DNA of 64,000 bases from Batillaria attramentaria (taxonomy: Eukaryota; Mollusca; Gastropoda; Batillariidae): the NCBI GenBank assembly GCA_018292915.2, contig JACVVK020000168.1, positions 498,501 to 562,500 on the forward strand, read 5' to 3'. The translations under genes and the position numbers were made by a program. Below the pieces are notes generated by a model. It saw nothing but the letters and a program-made list of their open reading frames with translations, was not told where the DNA came from and did no database searches. Positions 11,547 through 21,137 of the stretch are shown here, one piece after another. Numbering within the stretch: the stretch's first letter is position 1; each line of letters begins with the position of its first letter.

Positions 11547-11663
11547 ATGGCAGAAAGCCAGAAACCACGCAAAAATTCGGGCGTGCAATGGTGTGCAGCG
11601 CCGAATTGCTGTCAGAAGCGAACACCAGGAACGGGAAAACATTTCGTTAGATTTCCCCCTTGA
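11547..11663 (+). pseudogene. THAP zinc-finger start, 38 codons
   Basis: Reads MAESQKPRKNSGVQWCAAPN then CCQKRTPGTGKHFVRFPP and a stop. The WCAAPNC(x)nRFP layout is the opening of a C2CH THAP DNA-binding domain, as in P-element transposases and THAP-family proteins. The remaining zinc ligands (a later Cys and His) are absent because the frame stops after FPP. The same 38-codon stretch with a stop at the same place occurs at 35010-35126, 37359-37475 and 40161-40277, so the family spread in the already dead form or relies on a splice I cannot identify. Confidence 0.65.
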
Positions 11664-12252
11664 AAAAAAGAGGTAGGTATGCCCACGATATCGAAGTTGG
11701 AGCCAAGATCGGTATCGAAGTTGGAGCCAAGATTATGTTTTCTCCCAAACCTAACACACAGCATCACACGTGAAAACCAAAATCGCCGCATCCACGACAT
11801 GTGACTGGCATGAATTTAGTATAGAATCCGCATGCTTGTAAAAAGTCTCTGTTTGTTTGACCCAACCATACACTAGCCGCCGTAAAACATCTTAACGAAA
11901 TAAACAAAAACGAAGATGTCAGCGACTGACAGGTGGTCTCCCCCATATATTTCGCTATGGAAAACGTAAGTATTTTCAAAGTTCCGGAGAACAAACGAAA
12001 GATCTAGTTTGGCTTTCACTGCTGTACGTAGGCTACGTAGTGCATTTCGTTCGATGTCAGTGTTCAAGCAAAACTAGTACGGATTACAGAAAGATCGAAT
12101 ATCTGTGCGGGAGATCCAAAGATGGCCCGGACGCATCCACTGAATACTTCCTACTCTCAGCATTAATCATATCTGCGACCGACGATCCAGCAGAATCAAT
12201 GTTGTGATATGGTTTTACAATGGATAGAATGAAGTTCAGCCGGATGATTTTG

Positions 12253-12256
<4 letters not shown>

Positions 12257-12300
<44 letters not shown>
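12257..12300. repeat. (GT)n microsatellite
   Basis: About 22 GT units within P-like copy 1. Confidence 0.92.
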
Positions 12301-12302
<2 letters not shown>

Positions 12303-12564
12303 ATCAGTGCAACTTGCCGCTAGTACAGGTTAAGTCAACGTTATTTATAAAGTTAAAAATAATACACCACCAGCAAAACAACAAAAACAACACCAAAACC
12401 TGATGTCTGCGCCTGCCACGTGTGTTTACTGCTGTTTGTTTACACTGCATGCAAACCTCTTGATTTTGAAGAAAAGAGTTCTGTACATACCTACAGATTT
12501 CCCCCCAACAGTATGTGAACTGGAAAAAGTGCCGATGAACGTACCTGCCGCCGTATGAGTGACA

Positions 12565-12568
<4 letters not shown>

Positions 12569-12627
<59 letters not shown>
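12569..12627. repeat. (GT)n microsatellite
   Basis: About 29 GT units within P-like copy 1. The corresponding position in copies 3 and 4 also holds a GT array of different length. Confidence 0.92.
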
Positions 12628-12629
<2 letters not shown>

Positions 12630-12909
12630 GATGCAGCTAGCCGCTAGCACAGTTTAAGTCAACGTGATTTGTAAAGTTGTCCGAAAAAAAAATTACGCTG
12701 TATTTGCGTCAGCCGCGCGTGTTTACTGTTTGTTTACACTGCATGCACACATACCACTTGAGGTCTTTCTTTTTTTTATAACAAGAAAGCGGGGGAAAAT
12801 GGTTGTTTTTCAACAGGAATACCAAAAGAAGTATTTCCCCGTTTATATTTGTCTGTTATTTGAACAATTCGGCGCAGCCGGTGCCGGGGCATTTGTTTCC
12901 ACACGCACG

Positions 12910-13200
12910 ATGCATGGGTAAAAAACTACCCACGACGTACGGCGCGCAAGGTGTCTTCTTTGTTAGTATGGGTAGTTTTTTTTTACCACACGACGTATGG
13001 CGAGGGATATACAACGTTGTTTGTTTTTGAATGACTATCTTGTTTACCAACAAATCAACACAATTTTTGCTGTGCAAATAGGCGCATATCTTATGAACAA
13101 AGTCATGAAATTTCGTGGATGTGCATTGAAAATTGACAGAGTTGTGTAACTTTGAATGAAGGTGTGGGTGTTTTTTTACCCACGGCGTACGGCGAAGGAC
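12910..13200. repeat. three spaced copies of an acccacgacgtacggcg motif
   Basis: acccacgacgtacggcg (about 12928), accacacgacgtatggcg (about 12980) and acccacggcgtacggcg (about 13177) each follow a T- or A-rich run. The meaning is unknown. Confidence 0.5.
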
Positions 13201-13239
13201 TTGCAAAATCACTGTCACATAATCCACTTGTGTTAAATT

Positions 13240-14040
13240 TTACGCGCAGTTTTGCTTTTCAAGGACAAGGTCGGTGTAAACTAGCATGCACAATCAAATG
13301 CAAAACAGTAATGGAAAACGTTGATTCTAGGCAAATGTTTTAAGTCCATCCAAATCAAGACTCTCATCTGTTTTTGACCCTGTACTAATAATACTGTACC
13401 AACATTGGCAGTCAAGAGCATGTTTGGCAGAGTGAGCGGGGAAAACAGCAACTTGGTTCAAACTGAAAATCTTGCCACTTCACATAGACCTAGTCATCAG
13501 ACTCTTGACGTCAGTGGCACCATGCGCATCACGTTTGCATGTGAGCACTTGTTTTCAAATGTTTTTTCCTTTGAAGCGAAATGATCCAGTTTGCTGAAGA
13601 TGATCAATAAATTGTATTGATACTCTTGGGTTTTTCCTCTGTTGGTGTATGTTTCTAAAAAGCATTCATGTCTGTGCCTTGGGACTGCTGATAAGACAGT
13701 CGACACATGCTTGGTGAGTGGATGAGGATCTTTGTAAATTAGGCTTTTGGTTGTCCTTTGAGTTGGTCAGACCAGACACAGCGAATTGTCAGGCGTCAGA
13801 TTCCCGACCGGCGAAGGTTGTCCGATTTCATTTAGACTTGAGACTTTTTTATGTTTGGCAGATAGTACACATTGTATATTCTGTTTTATACCACTCTACC
13901 ACTATTACAAGTCATGGTTTAAATTCCATATTTCACCACATGTGGTAAACATTGTACCCATGACAACCACGCTTGAATTATGGCTGTACCTAAAGAGTGA
14001 ACATGTACTACACGTAGCAATGTTCCAGCAGTGTGTTCTG
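13240..14040. other. no recognisable feature
   Basis: No repeat or protein family recognised. Short open frames overlap on both strands without splice or family support. Confidence 0.35.
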
Positions 14041-14049
14041 GTGAAAGGA

Positions 14050-14115
14050 TTTGCGTCACGATATGACGCGAAAAGCGACTAAAGAATAATTTACGTCACG
14101 ACATGACGTGGTTCG
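14050..14115. promoter_or_regulatory. cluster of CRE-like TGACG half-sites
   Basis: Two near-palindromes, gcgtcacgatatgacgcg and acgtcacgacatgacgtg, lie about 40 bp apart and contain four inverted TGACG half-sites of the type bound by CREB/ATF proteins. No gene start is evident nearby, so a regulatory role is speculative. Confidence 0.3.
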
Positions 14116-14489
14116 ACTTCGTACGGGAATGGGGACGAAGGAGATTTGCCAGTCGCTTGACGTGGAATTGTTGATCTTTTGCTGCGTTTTATCAACAAGC
14201 GGTCGTGTTTGTGACAAGCGAAAGCCTAGTTCCAGTTCTCTACTAAGACGGATGCTTCGAAACGGACCTGATGACCTCTCAAAGCCAGTGGACAAAGCGA
14301 AGTGAAGCACCTCAGTCAGAGATACCGCGTGGAAGCATTTAGATTGCCGATGTCAGCTTTCAAATCAAAGAAATGCAGGTAGGGACGTGGTATAAATAAT
14401 TTTCCCCCCGTTAAAACTCGCAGTTTTACGGTCGAAATCAACAAACTTGTGTGGTGTATTTTCCGTAATCGGGGGCACCTCACTGTGAA

Positions 14490-14817
14490 AACTCTATGTA
14501 TTTTTCTCCTGCTATGTCGCTCTCTCGGTGCACTCGAAGAGAAGACACGGGATACAACAGGATAGAACTCCAATACTTTATTAACAGAAGATGCGCGAAG
14601 AACAAACTCATGAAAGAGGAAGAACCCAGAACGCTGTGCAGTGCTGCTTTTACAGGGGCGCCGGAAGATGTTGGGGGGGAGGGGGGACAGAATCTCGGAG
14701 GGGGGAACGTTGCCCGAAGAAAGTGAAAAGCGGGGGGGGGGGGGGGGGGGGGCATCAAATGCTGCGTAGACAAAAAACCTTTACGAACCAGGACGTTGCC
14801 CGAAAAAAGTGAAAAGC

Positions 14818-14848
<31 letters not shown>

Positions 14849-15369
14849 ATCAGAGGAGCGGACAGCCTTCGGTCCGCAAAAACAGAAGTTCTCTGTTGGA
14901 TGGGATGAGGGAGAGAGCACTAAGGGGGGGGGGGGGGGGCAATCAGAGGAGCGGACAGCCTTCGGTCCGCAAAAACAGAAGTTCTCTGTTGGATGGGATG
15001 AGGGAGAGAGCACTAAGAGGGGTAGGGGGAGAGGTAGGGGAAGGGGGGGGGGGCAAGACCATGGCTTTGCCCCCCTCTTGCCATAGTCACCTGATTTTCC
15101 AGGGGGGGGGGGGGGGGGCAAAAAGACACTCTTGCCCCCCCTGCTTGGGTACAGGGGGGGGGCAGCTCCCCCCCCCCCTGCCCCCCCCCCGGTTCCGGCG
15201 CCCCTGTTATATATACTAACAGGTCAGATCTAGAACATTCCGCAACTTACTGGCAAGTACGGAATCTTTCCAAGGTTACGTAGTCTAGTGACGTTACTGC
15301 ACTCGCATGTTCTGTGATGGTCTAGAAATTTCCATCGAAATGCAGTGACTTTTCGCGATCTCTACAACA
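14490..15369 (-). mobile_element. 3' LTR of the gypsy element, interrupted by a MITE
   Basis: On the minus strand this begins right after a purine tract (ggtagggagg) with tgttgtagagatcgcg, and contains ctgttaataaagtattggag, a polyadenylation signal in an LTR-like context. It matches stand-alone copies at 34455-34830 and 36790-37168 except for the MITE at 14653-15206. The far end is not clearly defined. Confidence 0.7.
14653..15206. mobile_element. G-rich MITE with perfect 14-bp inverted ends
   Basis: Starts caggggcgccggaa and ends ttccggcgcccctg, exact reverse complements. The interior holds a direct duplication of an 80-bp block (about 14845-14925 and 14938-15018) separated by runs of 13-27 G. 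Both solo LTR copies, at 34668 and 37008, are uninterrupted at this point, which confirms the insertion. Ends and size suit a hAT-type non-autonomous element. Confidence 0.8.
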
Positions 15370-15403
15370 CCTCCCTACCAAAATTGTTGTTTCACAACAA
15401 ACT

Positions 15404-16030
15404 TCAACAACAAAGTCTGTCTCTGGGTTTTGGTGTTCTTTTGGATCGTCTGGGGTTGTCTGGACCATACTCTGGAACAGCTGACTTGGTCTTGGGCAGT
15501 CGTGGTCTGCTCTGGTTCTGTGTCGGTGGCACATTCTCCAGAATCTCCATCGGATGGTCGATCGGGAGCTCAGAGGCATCTGCTGAATCACCAGGTTCGT
15601 TGTCCTCTTCAGAAGCATAACGTTGGCGCAACTGTTCCCAGTGTCGCCTCCAAACTGGGCCACGAGGAACTACCTTGACGTTGAAGCAGCGAGTACCCAT
15701 AGACTTCTTGACCACTGCTGGTACCCATCTGGGCTGCTTGGCATGGTGAGGTCCATAGTACAGTGCGTATACTGGATCTCCAGCCTTGTATTGCCTGGTC
15801 ACCTTGGCGACACCTCCTGGGTCCGGAGTCACCTGAGTTTCAGATGCCTCCTTGGATTGCTTGCCCTGAGCTATGTGTGCTGGCGAGGGAAGGGAAGTGT
15901 CGATCCTTATCCGAATCTGCCTGGACATCAAGAGTTCACTCGGAGAATCCGCAGGATGTCGGCATTCTCCGGTACTGCACAAGAAACTCTTTGAAGTGCT
16001 CGCTTCTGGGGCAGAGAAGACTTCCTGAGA
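15404..16030 (-). pseudogene. gypsy integrase C-terminal region
   Basis: After the frame change this reads SPSELLMSRQIRIRIDTSLP and a basic GDPVYALYYGPHHAKQPRWV-type segment, ending PKPRDRLCC. The (Y)SPSELL and W..RH.EQLR blocks are usual for the end of Ty3/gypsy integrases. The join to the catalytic core needs two frame changes between about 15940 and 16030. In related elements a segment like EFLVQYR lies between them, and here it sits in a third frame. No chromodomain is evident. Confidence 0.8.
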
Positions 16031-17207
16031 GCTTGTTTGAATGTCTGCACTAGCCGTTCTGCAGCTCCATTGGTAGCAGGATGATAGGGCGCTCCTCTCA
16101 GGTGCGTGATCCCACGTTCCTTGCACCAGCTCTGGAACTCTTCAGAAACAAAGGTGGTTGCATTGTCGGAGACCGACGTGTGTGGGTATCCGAAGTGAGC
16201 GAAGTCTTCTTCCAGCAGGTCTAGAGTAGCTCTAGTGGACGTGGATGACGTTAGGTGGATGCATGGGTACTTTGAGTAAGCATCTGTGATCACCAGCCAG
16301 TTGGTGCCCATGAAGTTGATGGCGTGGTCCACGTGAACTCGGCTCCATGGCTTCTCTGGTAACATCCAGGGATGAACTGGTGGTTTGGATGGCTTGTTTT
16401 GATGTTCGCCGCATGAGTCACATCGTCGACTCGTCATCTCTATTGCAGCGTCGATACCGGGCAAGTATACTGCAGTTCTTGCCAAATGCTTCATGCGTTC
16501 CATGCCGAAGTGTCCGATATGCAGAAGATCAAGGATCTTGGGCTGCAGGCTTTGTGGAATCACAACTCTTGTACCATAGATGAGGCATCCGTGGCAGATA
16601 CTGAGAGAATCTGACAACTTCTGGAACTTTCTGACTTCTTCGTTGATCTCAGCGTGCTTCAGCGTCCACCCTTCGCGCACGTAGCGCGTCACTGTAGCTA
16701 TCACTGGATCTTTGCCTGACTCTTGACGAAGGATGTTGGAGTCGAAAGGTTTGACTTGAAGACTGAGAACTCGGATGGCGCACACCATGTCCGTGTCTTC
16801 CCCACTCTCCTCCCTGTCAAAGTCGATGTCGTCTCCAGAAGGCAAGCGACTGAGGGCATCTGCATTGCCGTGATCTGCAGTTTTCCGGTACTCGATCGTG
16901 TAGTCGAACTGGTTTAGCCATAGGGCCCACCGAGCTAGTCTGTTAGCTGCAAGAAGTGGTGTCCCTTTCTTTGGTCCGAACAGCGCCGTCAGGGGCTTGT
17001 GATCAGTCACCAGTACGAACTGTCGTCCGTACAGATACTGGTAGAATTTCCGCAAACCATAGATGATGGCTAGGGCTTCCTTGTGGGTTTGGCTGTAGTT
17101 TCTTTCTGCAGCTGTAAGAGTCTTGGACACATTGGCAATTGGGCGCTCGCTTCCATCCGGGTAGCGATGAAACAGTACTGCTCCAATTCCAACGTTGGAT
17201 GCGTCAC
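15990..17207 (-). pseudogene. gypsy RNase H and integrase core
   Basis: From the SINE junction the frame runs through RNase H (NVGIGAVLF, TLTAAERNYSQTHKEALAII, LVTDHKPLTALFG, NADALSRLP), the zinc-binding HIGHFGMERMKHLAR...CDSCGEHQNKPSK segment, and the DDE integrase core: HVDHA, VSDNATTFVS and GAAERLVQTFKQAL. All three acidic catalytic positions are present. The open frame appears to extend into the SINE to its right, but that part is not protein of this element. Confidence 0.85.
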
Positions 17208-17377
17208 GGGGAGCCGGGGTGGTCGAATGGTAGAGTGTTGGACTTCTAATGCTCGGGTCGTGAGTTCGATCCCCGCTGGGGCCAAATATTTGTGCTGGCT
17301 TTTTCATCGTTGCCCCGTCTTTGATATCACCCTATGTGGTGGAAAAGGACGTTAAACCCCCAAACACCCACCCACCC
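17208..17377 (+). mobile_element. SINE family S1 inserted in gypsy pol
   Basis: A complete S1 copy flanked by an exact 12-bp duplication, tggatgcgtcac, at 17196-17207 and 17378-17389. Removing it restores the RNase H strand CDASNVGIG across the junction, so the insertion splits one gypsy codon run. Confidence 0.93.
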
Positions 17378-17389
17378 TGGATGCGTCAC

Positions 17390-17797
17390 AAGCCAGCCCC
17401 ACAGGCTTTTCTGGGTCGAAGTGTACAAGGACTTGATCAGAGGAAAGCACCTTCTTCAGCTGTTCAAAAGCTGCTTGTTCCTCTTCTCCCCACTTAAAGG
17501 GATTTGCCTTCTTTGTCAGGCGGTAGAGCGGCTCTGCCATAGTAGCCAGGTTTGGGATGAATTTCCCGTAGAATTGCACTGAGCCCAGAAAAGATTTCAA
17601 GCTTGAGACATCCGTAGGTGGCGGCATGTTCAAGACTGCCTCGACTTTGGATCCTTTGGAGATTCCTTCAGCCGAGAGAGTGTGTCCAAGGTATTCCACA
17701 CTGGGTTGAGCAAACAGGCTTTTTTTCACGACCCCTCTGGATATATGTTTGCTTAACTCTTTGACGACGGAGCGCAATTTCTGACGCACGATTTCCT
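17390..17797 (-). pseudogene. gypsy reverse transcriptase thumb and RNase H start
   Basis: Reads RQKLRSVVKELS..., then YLGHTLSAEGISKG, SSLKSFLGSVQFYGKFIPNL, PLYRLTKKANPFKW and HFDPEKPVGLACDAS. This is the conserved thumb/connection segment of Ty3/gypsy polymerases. The frame is open up to the palindrome centre. The catalytic YxDD part would lie to the right but is absent. Confidence 0.85.
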
Positions 17798-17844
17798 ATA
17801 GGAAATCGTGCGTCAGAAATTGCGCTCCGTCGTCAAAGAGTTAA
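17753..17844. repeat. 92-bp perfect palindrome with no spacer
   Basis: The 46 bases left of 17798/17799 are the exact reverse complement of the 46 bases to the right, centred on cctatagg. The left arm is gypsy polymerase coding sequence, and the right arm is an inverted copy that ends abruptly in unrelated DNA at gttaatgtaatg. Confidence 0.95.
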
Positions 17845-17845
17845 T

Positions 17846-18514
17846 GTAATGTTTGCTCTGCGCATGAGGGATTTTACGTCAGACCAAACTGTCTGCTAGG
17901 CCCCCTGTTTGGATGTAGGTGAATTTCCGGACTGTCCCCGACCGTGTGCGGCACACGCCGTATACACAACATGCATTTTGCTTTGATAGCAGGGGTATTG
18001 GACATGCACGTGCAACATTCAGCTCAAAATCGGACATGGTAAATGTGCAGGGAGGCCTTTTTAGGGTTGAAGTTTTGGGGGTTTTTTTGTGTGTCAATAT
18101 TCACTATTTAACGCGAATGTGAAGGCTTAACGGTGATGGAAACAGATATGGTTGGGTCTCTGACAATGTTCAAGAAGAGGGTGTCGTATTCTAGAAATCG
18201 TGGGAGAGAGAGAGAGAGAACGAACGAACGAACGAACTTTATTTTTCAACGGAAAAGATTTAGCCATACAATGGTTAGTTTTCAATCTGCAGTTGCTACC
18301 CCCCCCCCCCCCCCCCCAAAAAAAAAAAAAAAAAAACCACTACTAGCAAAAAGCAAAGAAAAATGTACAACACTGATTAACAAAAAACAAAAAAGAGTAA
18401 TGCGAGTAATGCGTAGAGAGAGAGAGAGAGAGAGGGGGGGGGGGAGATCAGTAAGCATTCTCTTTTTCAAGGTGGGTAAACACCTGTCTTCATAATATTA
18501 ATAATGATGATGAT
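17846..18514. other. low-complexity and unassigned DNA
   Basis: No gene recognised. Holds a short (GAAC)n run near 18218, a C19 then A18 run at about 18299-18336, and GA arrays at about 18204-18220 and 18415-18433. Confidence 0.5.
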
Positions 18515-18660
18515 GATAGGTGGGGGTGGGTGTTTGGGGGGTTTAACGTCCTTTTCCACCACAAACGGTTGATATCAAAGATGGGGCAACGATGAAAAAG
18601 CCAGCACAAATATTTGGCCCCAGCCGGAATACGAACTCACGCCCCGATCACTGGACGCCC
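18515..18660 (-). mobile_element. SINE family S1, tail half
   Basis: Minus-strand tail (gtttaacgtccttttccacc) and core (ccagcacaaatatttggccc). The head is disrupted after about 18652. A separate S1 head fragment in the same orientation lies at about 19098-19132, so later DNA may have separated the two. Confidence 0.65.
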
Positions 18661-19097
18661 AACGCCCAGCGCTGAGCTTTAACGCTCGCCAACTCGCCAA
18701 TGGCCCCCAAAAATGGTGTCTGGCGAACTCGATTTACGGTACTATTCGCCCGGCTGGCGACCTGGAAGTTACTGCCAGTGGTAGAGATTCCGTGTCTGTA
18801 CATGGACTCTTGACACACGCTGTAATCGGCACAAATTTGTTTAAACTTGATTCGATCAAAAACCATGAGCAGCCGGTCAGTTGGACACAGAGATTGTTGC
18901 CAGAAGGAGAGTGCACAAAAATGAAACAGTGTTGTTGTTGAAAGTTTTCTTGTTTATTAGCTGCAATAGTTATACAATTTAAAATGGGACCGCATTTTCA
19001 ATCAAAGTGTCTGGCAACCTGAAAAATTTTCTGGCAACCTCAACTTCCCAGGTTAGGAGCCCAGCTGGCTCCTTAGCCTGGCTTGCTAAATCTCAGC

Positions 19098-19132
19098 CCT
19101 GCAACGCTCTACCATTCGGCCACCCTGGCTCC
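19098..19132 (-). mobile_element. SINE family S1, head fragment
   Basis: aacgctctaccattcggcca followed by ccctggctccc, the reverse complement of the S1 head, without its body. Confidence 0.6.
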
Positions 19133-19183
19133 CATAATCAATAACCTCTAAGCTATTAGAGTGTCGTAGATGCTTAAAGCAAG

Positions 19184-19346
19184 GGTGGGTGGGTGTTTGG
19201 TTGTTTAACGTCCTTTTCCACCACATACGAATGATATCAAAGACGGGGCAACGATGAAAAACCCAGCACAAATATTTGGCTCCAGCCGGGATACGAACTC
19301 ACGATTGGAAGTCCAACGCTCTACCATTCGGCAATCCAGGCTCCCC
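19184..19346 (-). mobile_element. SINE family S1
   Basis: A complete minus-strand copy flanked by an exact 15-bp duplication, gatgcttaaagcaag, at 19169-19183 and 19347-19361. Confidence 0.92.
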
Positions 19347-19689
19347 GATGCTTAAAGCAAGCTACACTTTGTCAGATACCAGCCTAAATAGCAAGCTAGT
19401 GTGTTTTTACCCACGTATCACATCCTGCACAGCGTATCGCAAGGCAAGGGTCTTTACCCACCCTGCTTTCTCTTTTTCCATGTGATTTCTTGTGTGCTGT
19501 GTTTTACAGATGGGGCAAGGTCCAGGTGACTGGCACCATGGGCACCTCGCAACGGACATGTGTGAAGGTCTCTGTCCGACCCTCGGAGACAGCTGATCTT
19601 GCACCCAGCCTCAGAAACCGGCTTCGGCACCTTCGCTAAGTCAGGGCTCCTCCACTCTGGACTCTGTTTTTTTTTTTTTTTTTTTTTAA

Positions 19690-19920
19690 ACAACAAAATA
19701 ATACAACAGCAGCAGTAATAGCAGCAGCAACAACAACAACAACAAGGGCAGTAGCAGCAACGACAACAACAGCAGCAGCAATATTTGTAACAAGTAAAGC
19801 AGTAGAAGCAGCAGCGACAGCAACAACAACATCAGCAGCAACAACGATAACAGCAGCAGCAGCAGCAAAGACACAAACAATAGCAGCAACAACGGTAGCA
19901 GCAGCAGCAAGAACAGTGAC
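19690..19920. repeat. CAG/CAA trinucleotide tract
   Basis: An imperfect array of CAG, CAA and neighbouring triplets. It yields artefactual leucine, alanine and valine runs in other frames. The paralogous tract at 27510-27905 is longer by about 170 bp. Confidence 0.88.
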
Positions 19921-20493
19921 ACTATTAGTTAAAGACATCAATGTGTTGCATGGTTTAATAATGATGCGTCTGTAGCAATAGTAGTAGCATATTGTAAATC
20001 GGTTTCGTATGAAACATAAATTAATAGCACTGTCTTGAATCACCCTGACTTATAGGCTAAGTGTGTTGCGACCTAATGTTCCAGTTTGCATATTCGGAAC
20101 AATAAACTTACTTTAGCTTTGACTTTGACATTCTGTTGTGAGTTCATTTATGTTGTGTTTTATATTCTCCTGAAGGGCCCGCTGAGGGCCCGAAAATTTG
20201 GGTTACCTCCTTTGTGTAGATTTTTCACTAATAATAAGTCGATTCACTGGGTCACATGAGTTTATTTGTTCTCTCTCTCTCTCTCTCTCTAGTGGCATAC
20301 AAAGCACACATCTCCTAGATCTAGGTAGCGCTCTCAGCTTTACTTACTTCCCCTACTTTGAAGTGGACCTGATTGAGCGCATGTTTTCGGCTTTAGCGAG
20401 GCCTTTGTTCCTACTCTATATTAAACGTAATTACATAACATTTGGCCTAGGCAGTTGTTCCATCTAAATTATTATTTTTTCGATGTCTGCCAC

Positions 20494-20494
<1 letters not shown>

Positions 20495-20553
<59 letters not shown>
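20495..20553. repeat. (CA)n microsatellite
   Basis: About 28 CA units downstream of receptor gene A; the paralogous array is at 28482-28548. Confidence 0.92.
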
Positions 20554-20556
<3 letters not shown>

Positions 20557-21137
20557 GCAACAACAGTAACAAACGAGAAAATAAAATACCAACAGGGCAA
20601 AGCCGGCTGAAATTGAGTTTTTATACGATGCTATCTCAGTAATTTGTTCACATTGGAAATATAAAGGAAAAACGATTCGCTTATGAGCCGAAACCACAAA
20701 AATATGAAAATAAGAGCAAGGAAGAAGGAAGATGGACAGAACACCTTCATTGCTAATCTTCCTTTCCGTCACATTTTTGTTGTTGTTGGTGGTGGTGGTT
20801 TGTGTTGTTTTTAATTACTTTCACGTTGTTTAGACACATGAGCCATACTGATGTCATCCTCTTTCCGCCTGCTGGTGTATGGGCGTGTGCAGTTGGCAAG
20901 CTACCTGCACGTGCAGATGACAAGTTCTATTCTTTTCTTTTTTTTTACAGTTAGATGGCTTTAACTAGTCAACTTCATTCTCCTCTGAATCGGCACCGTC
21001 AGCGGAGTCAGCGGACCCGATTCTGTGCAAACTAGGGCTGCTTTCCACCTTCACCCATCGTCGCTCCTTTGGCTTCAGCTATGTGACGCCTTATGATGTT
21101 CTCCCGCTCGGCTAGTGCCTCTTGTATCGTTACCGGC

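Larger units (their letters stand above)
11434..12877 (+). mobile_element. THAP-bearing P-like transposon, copy 1 (right end lost)
   Basis: Begins with the terminal caaagatcttggaaacataa and the long inverted-repeat block that also opens copies at 34905 and 37245. A THAP-coding stretch (11547-11663) and a non-coding body with two GT arrays (12257-12300 and 12569-12627) follow. It ends at ttcggcgcag, where the other copies continue into the right inverted repeat; here unrelated DNA takes over. A non-autonomous relic. Confidence 0.75.
15370..17798 (-). mobile_element. Ty3/gypsy retrotransposon, 5'-truncated
   Basis: Contains the last part of reverse transcriptase, RNase H, integrase and the gypsy-type C-terminal region, reading right to left and ending at the LTR above. 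Gag, protease and most of the polymerase are missing. The upstream break coincides exactly with the centre of a perfect palindrome at 17798/17799. It is further broken by a SINE (17208-17377) and frameshifts near 15940-16030. Confidence 0.88.
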
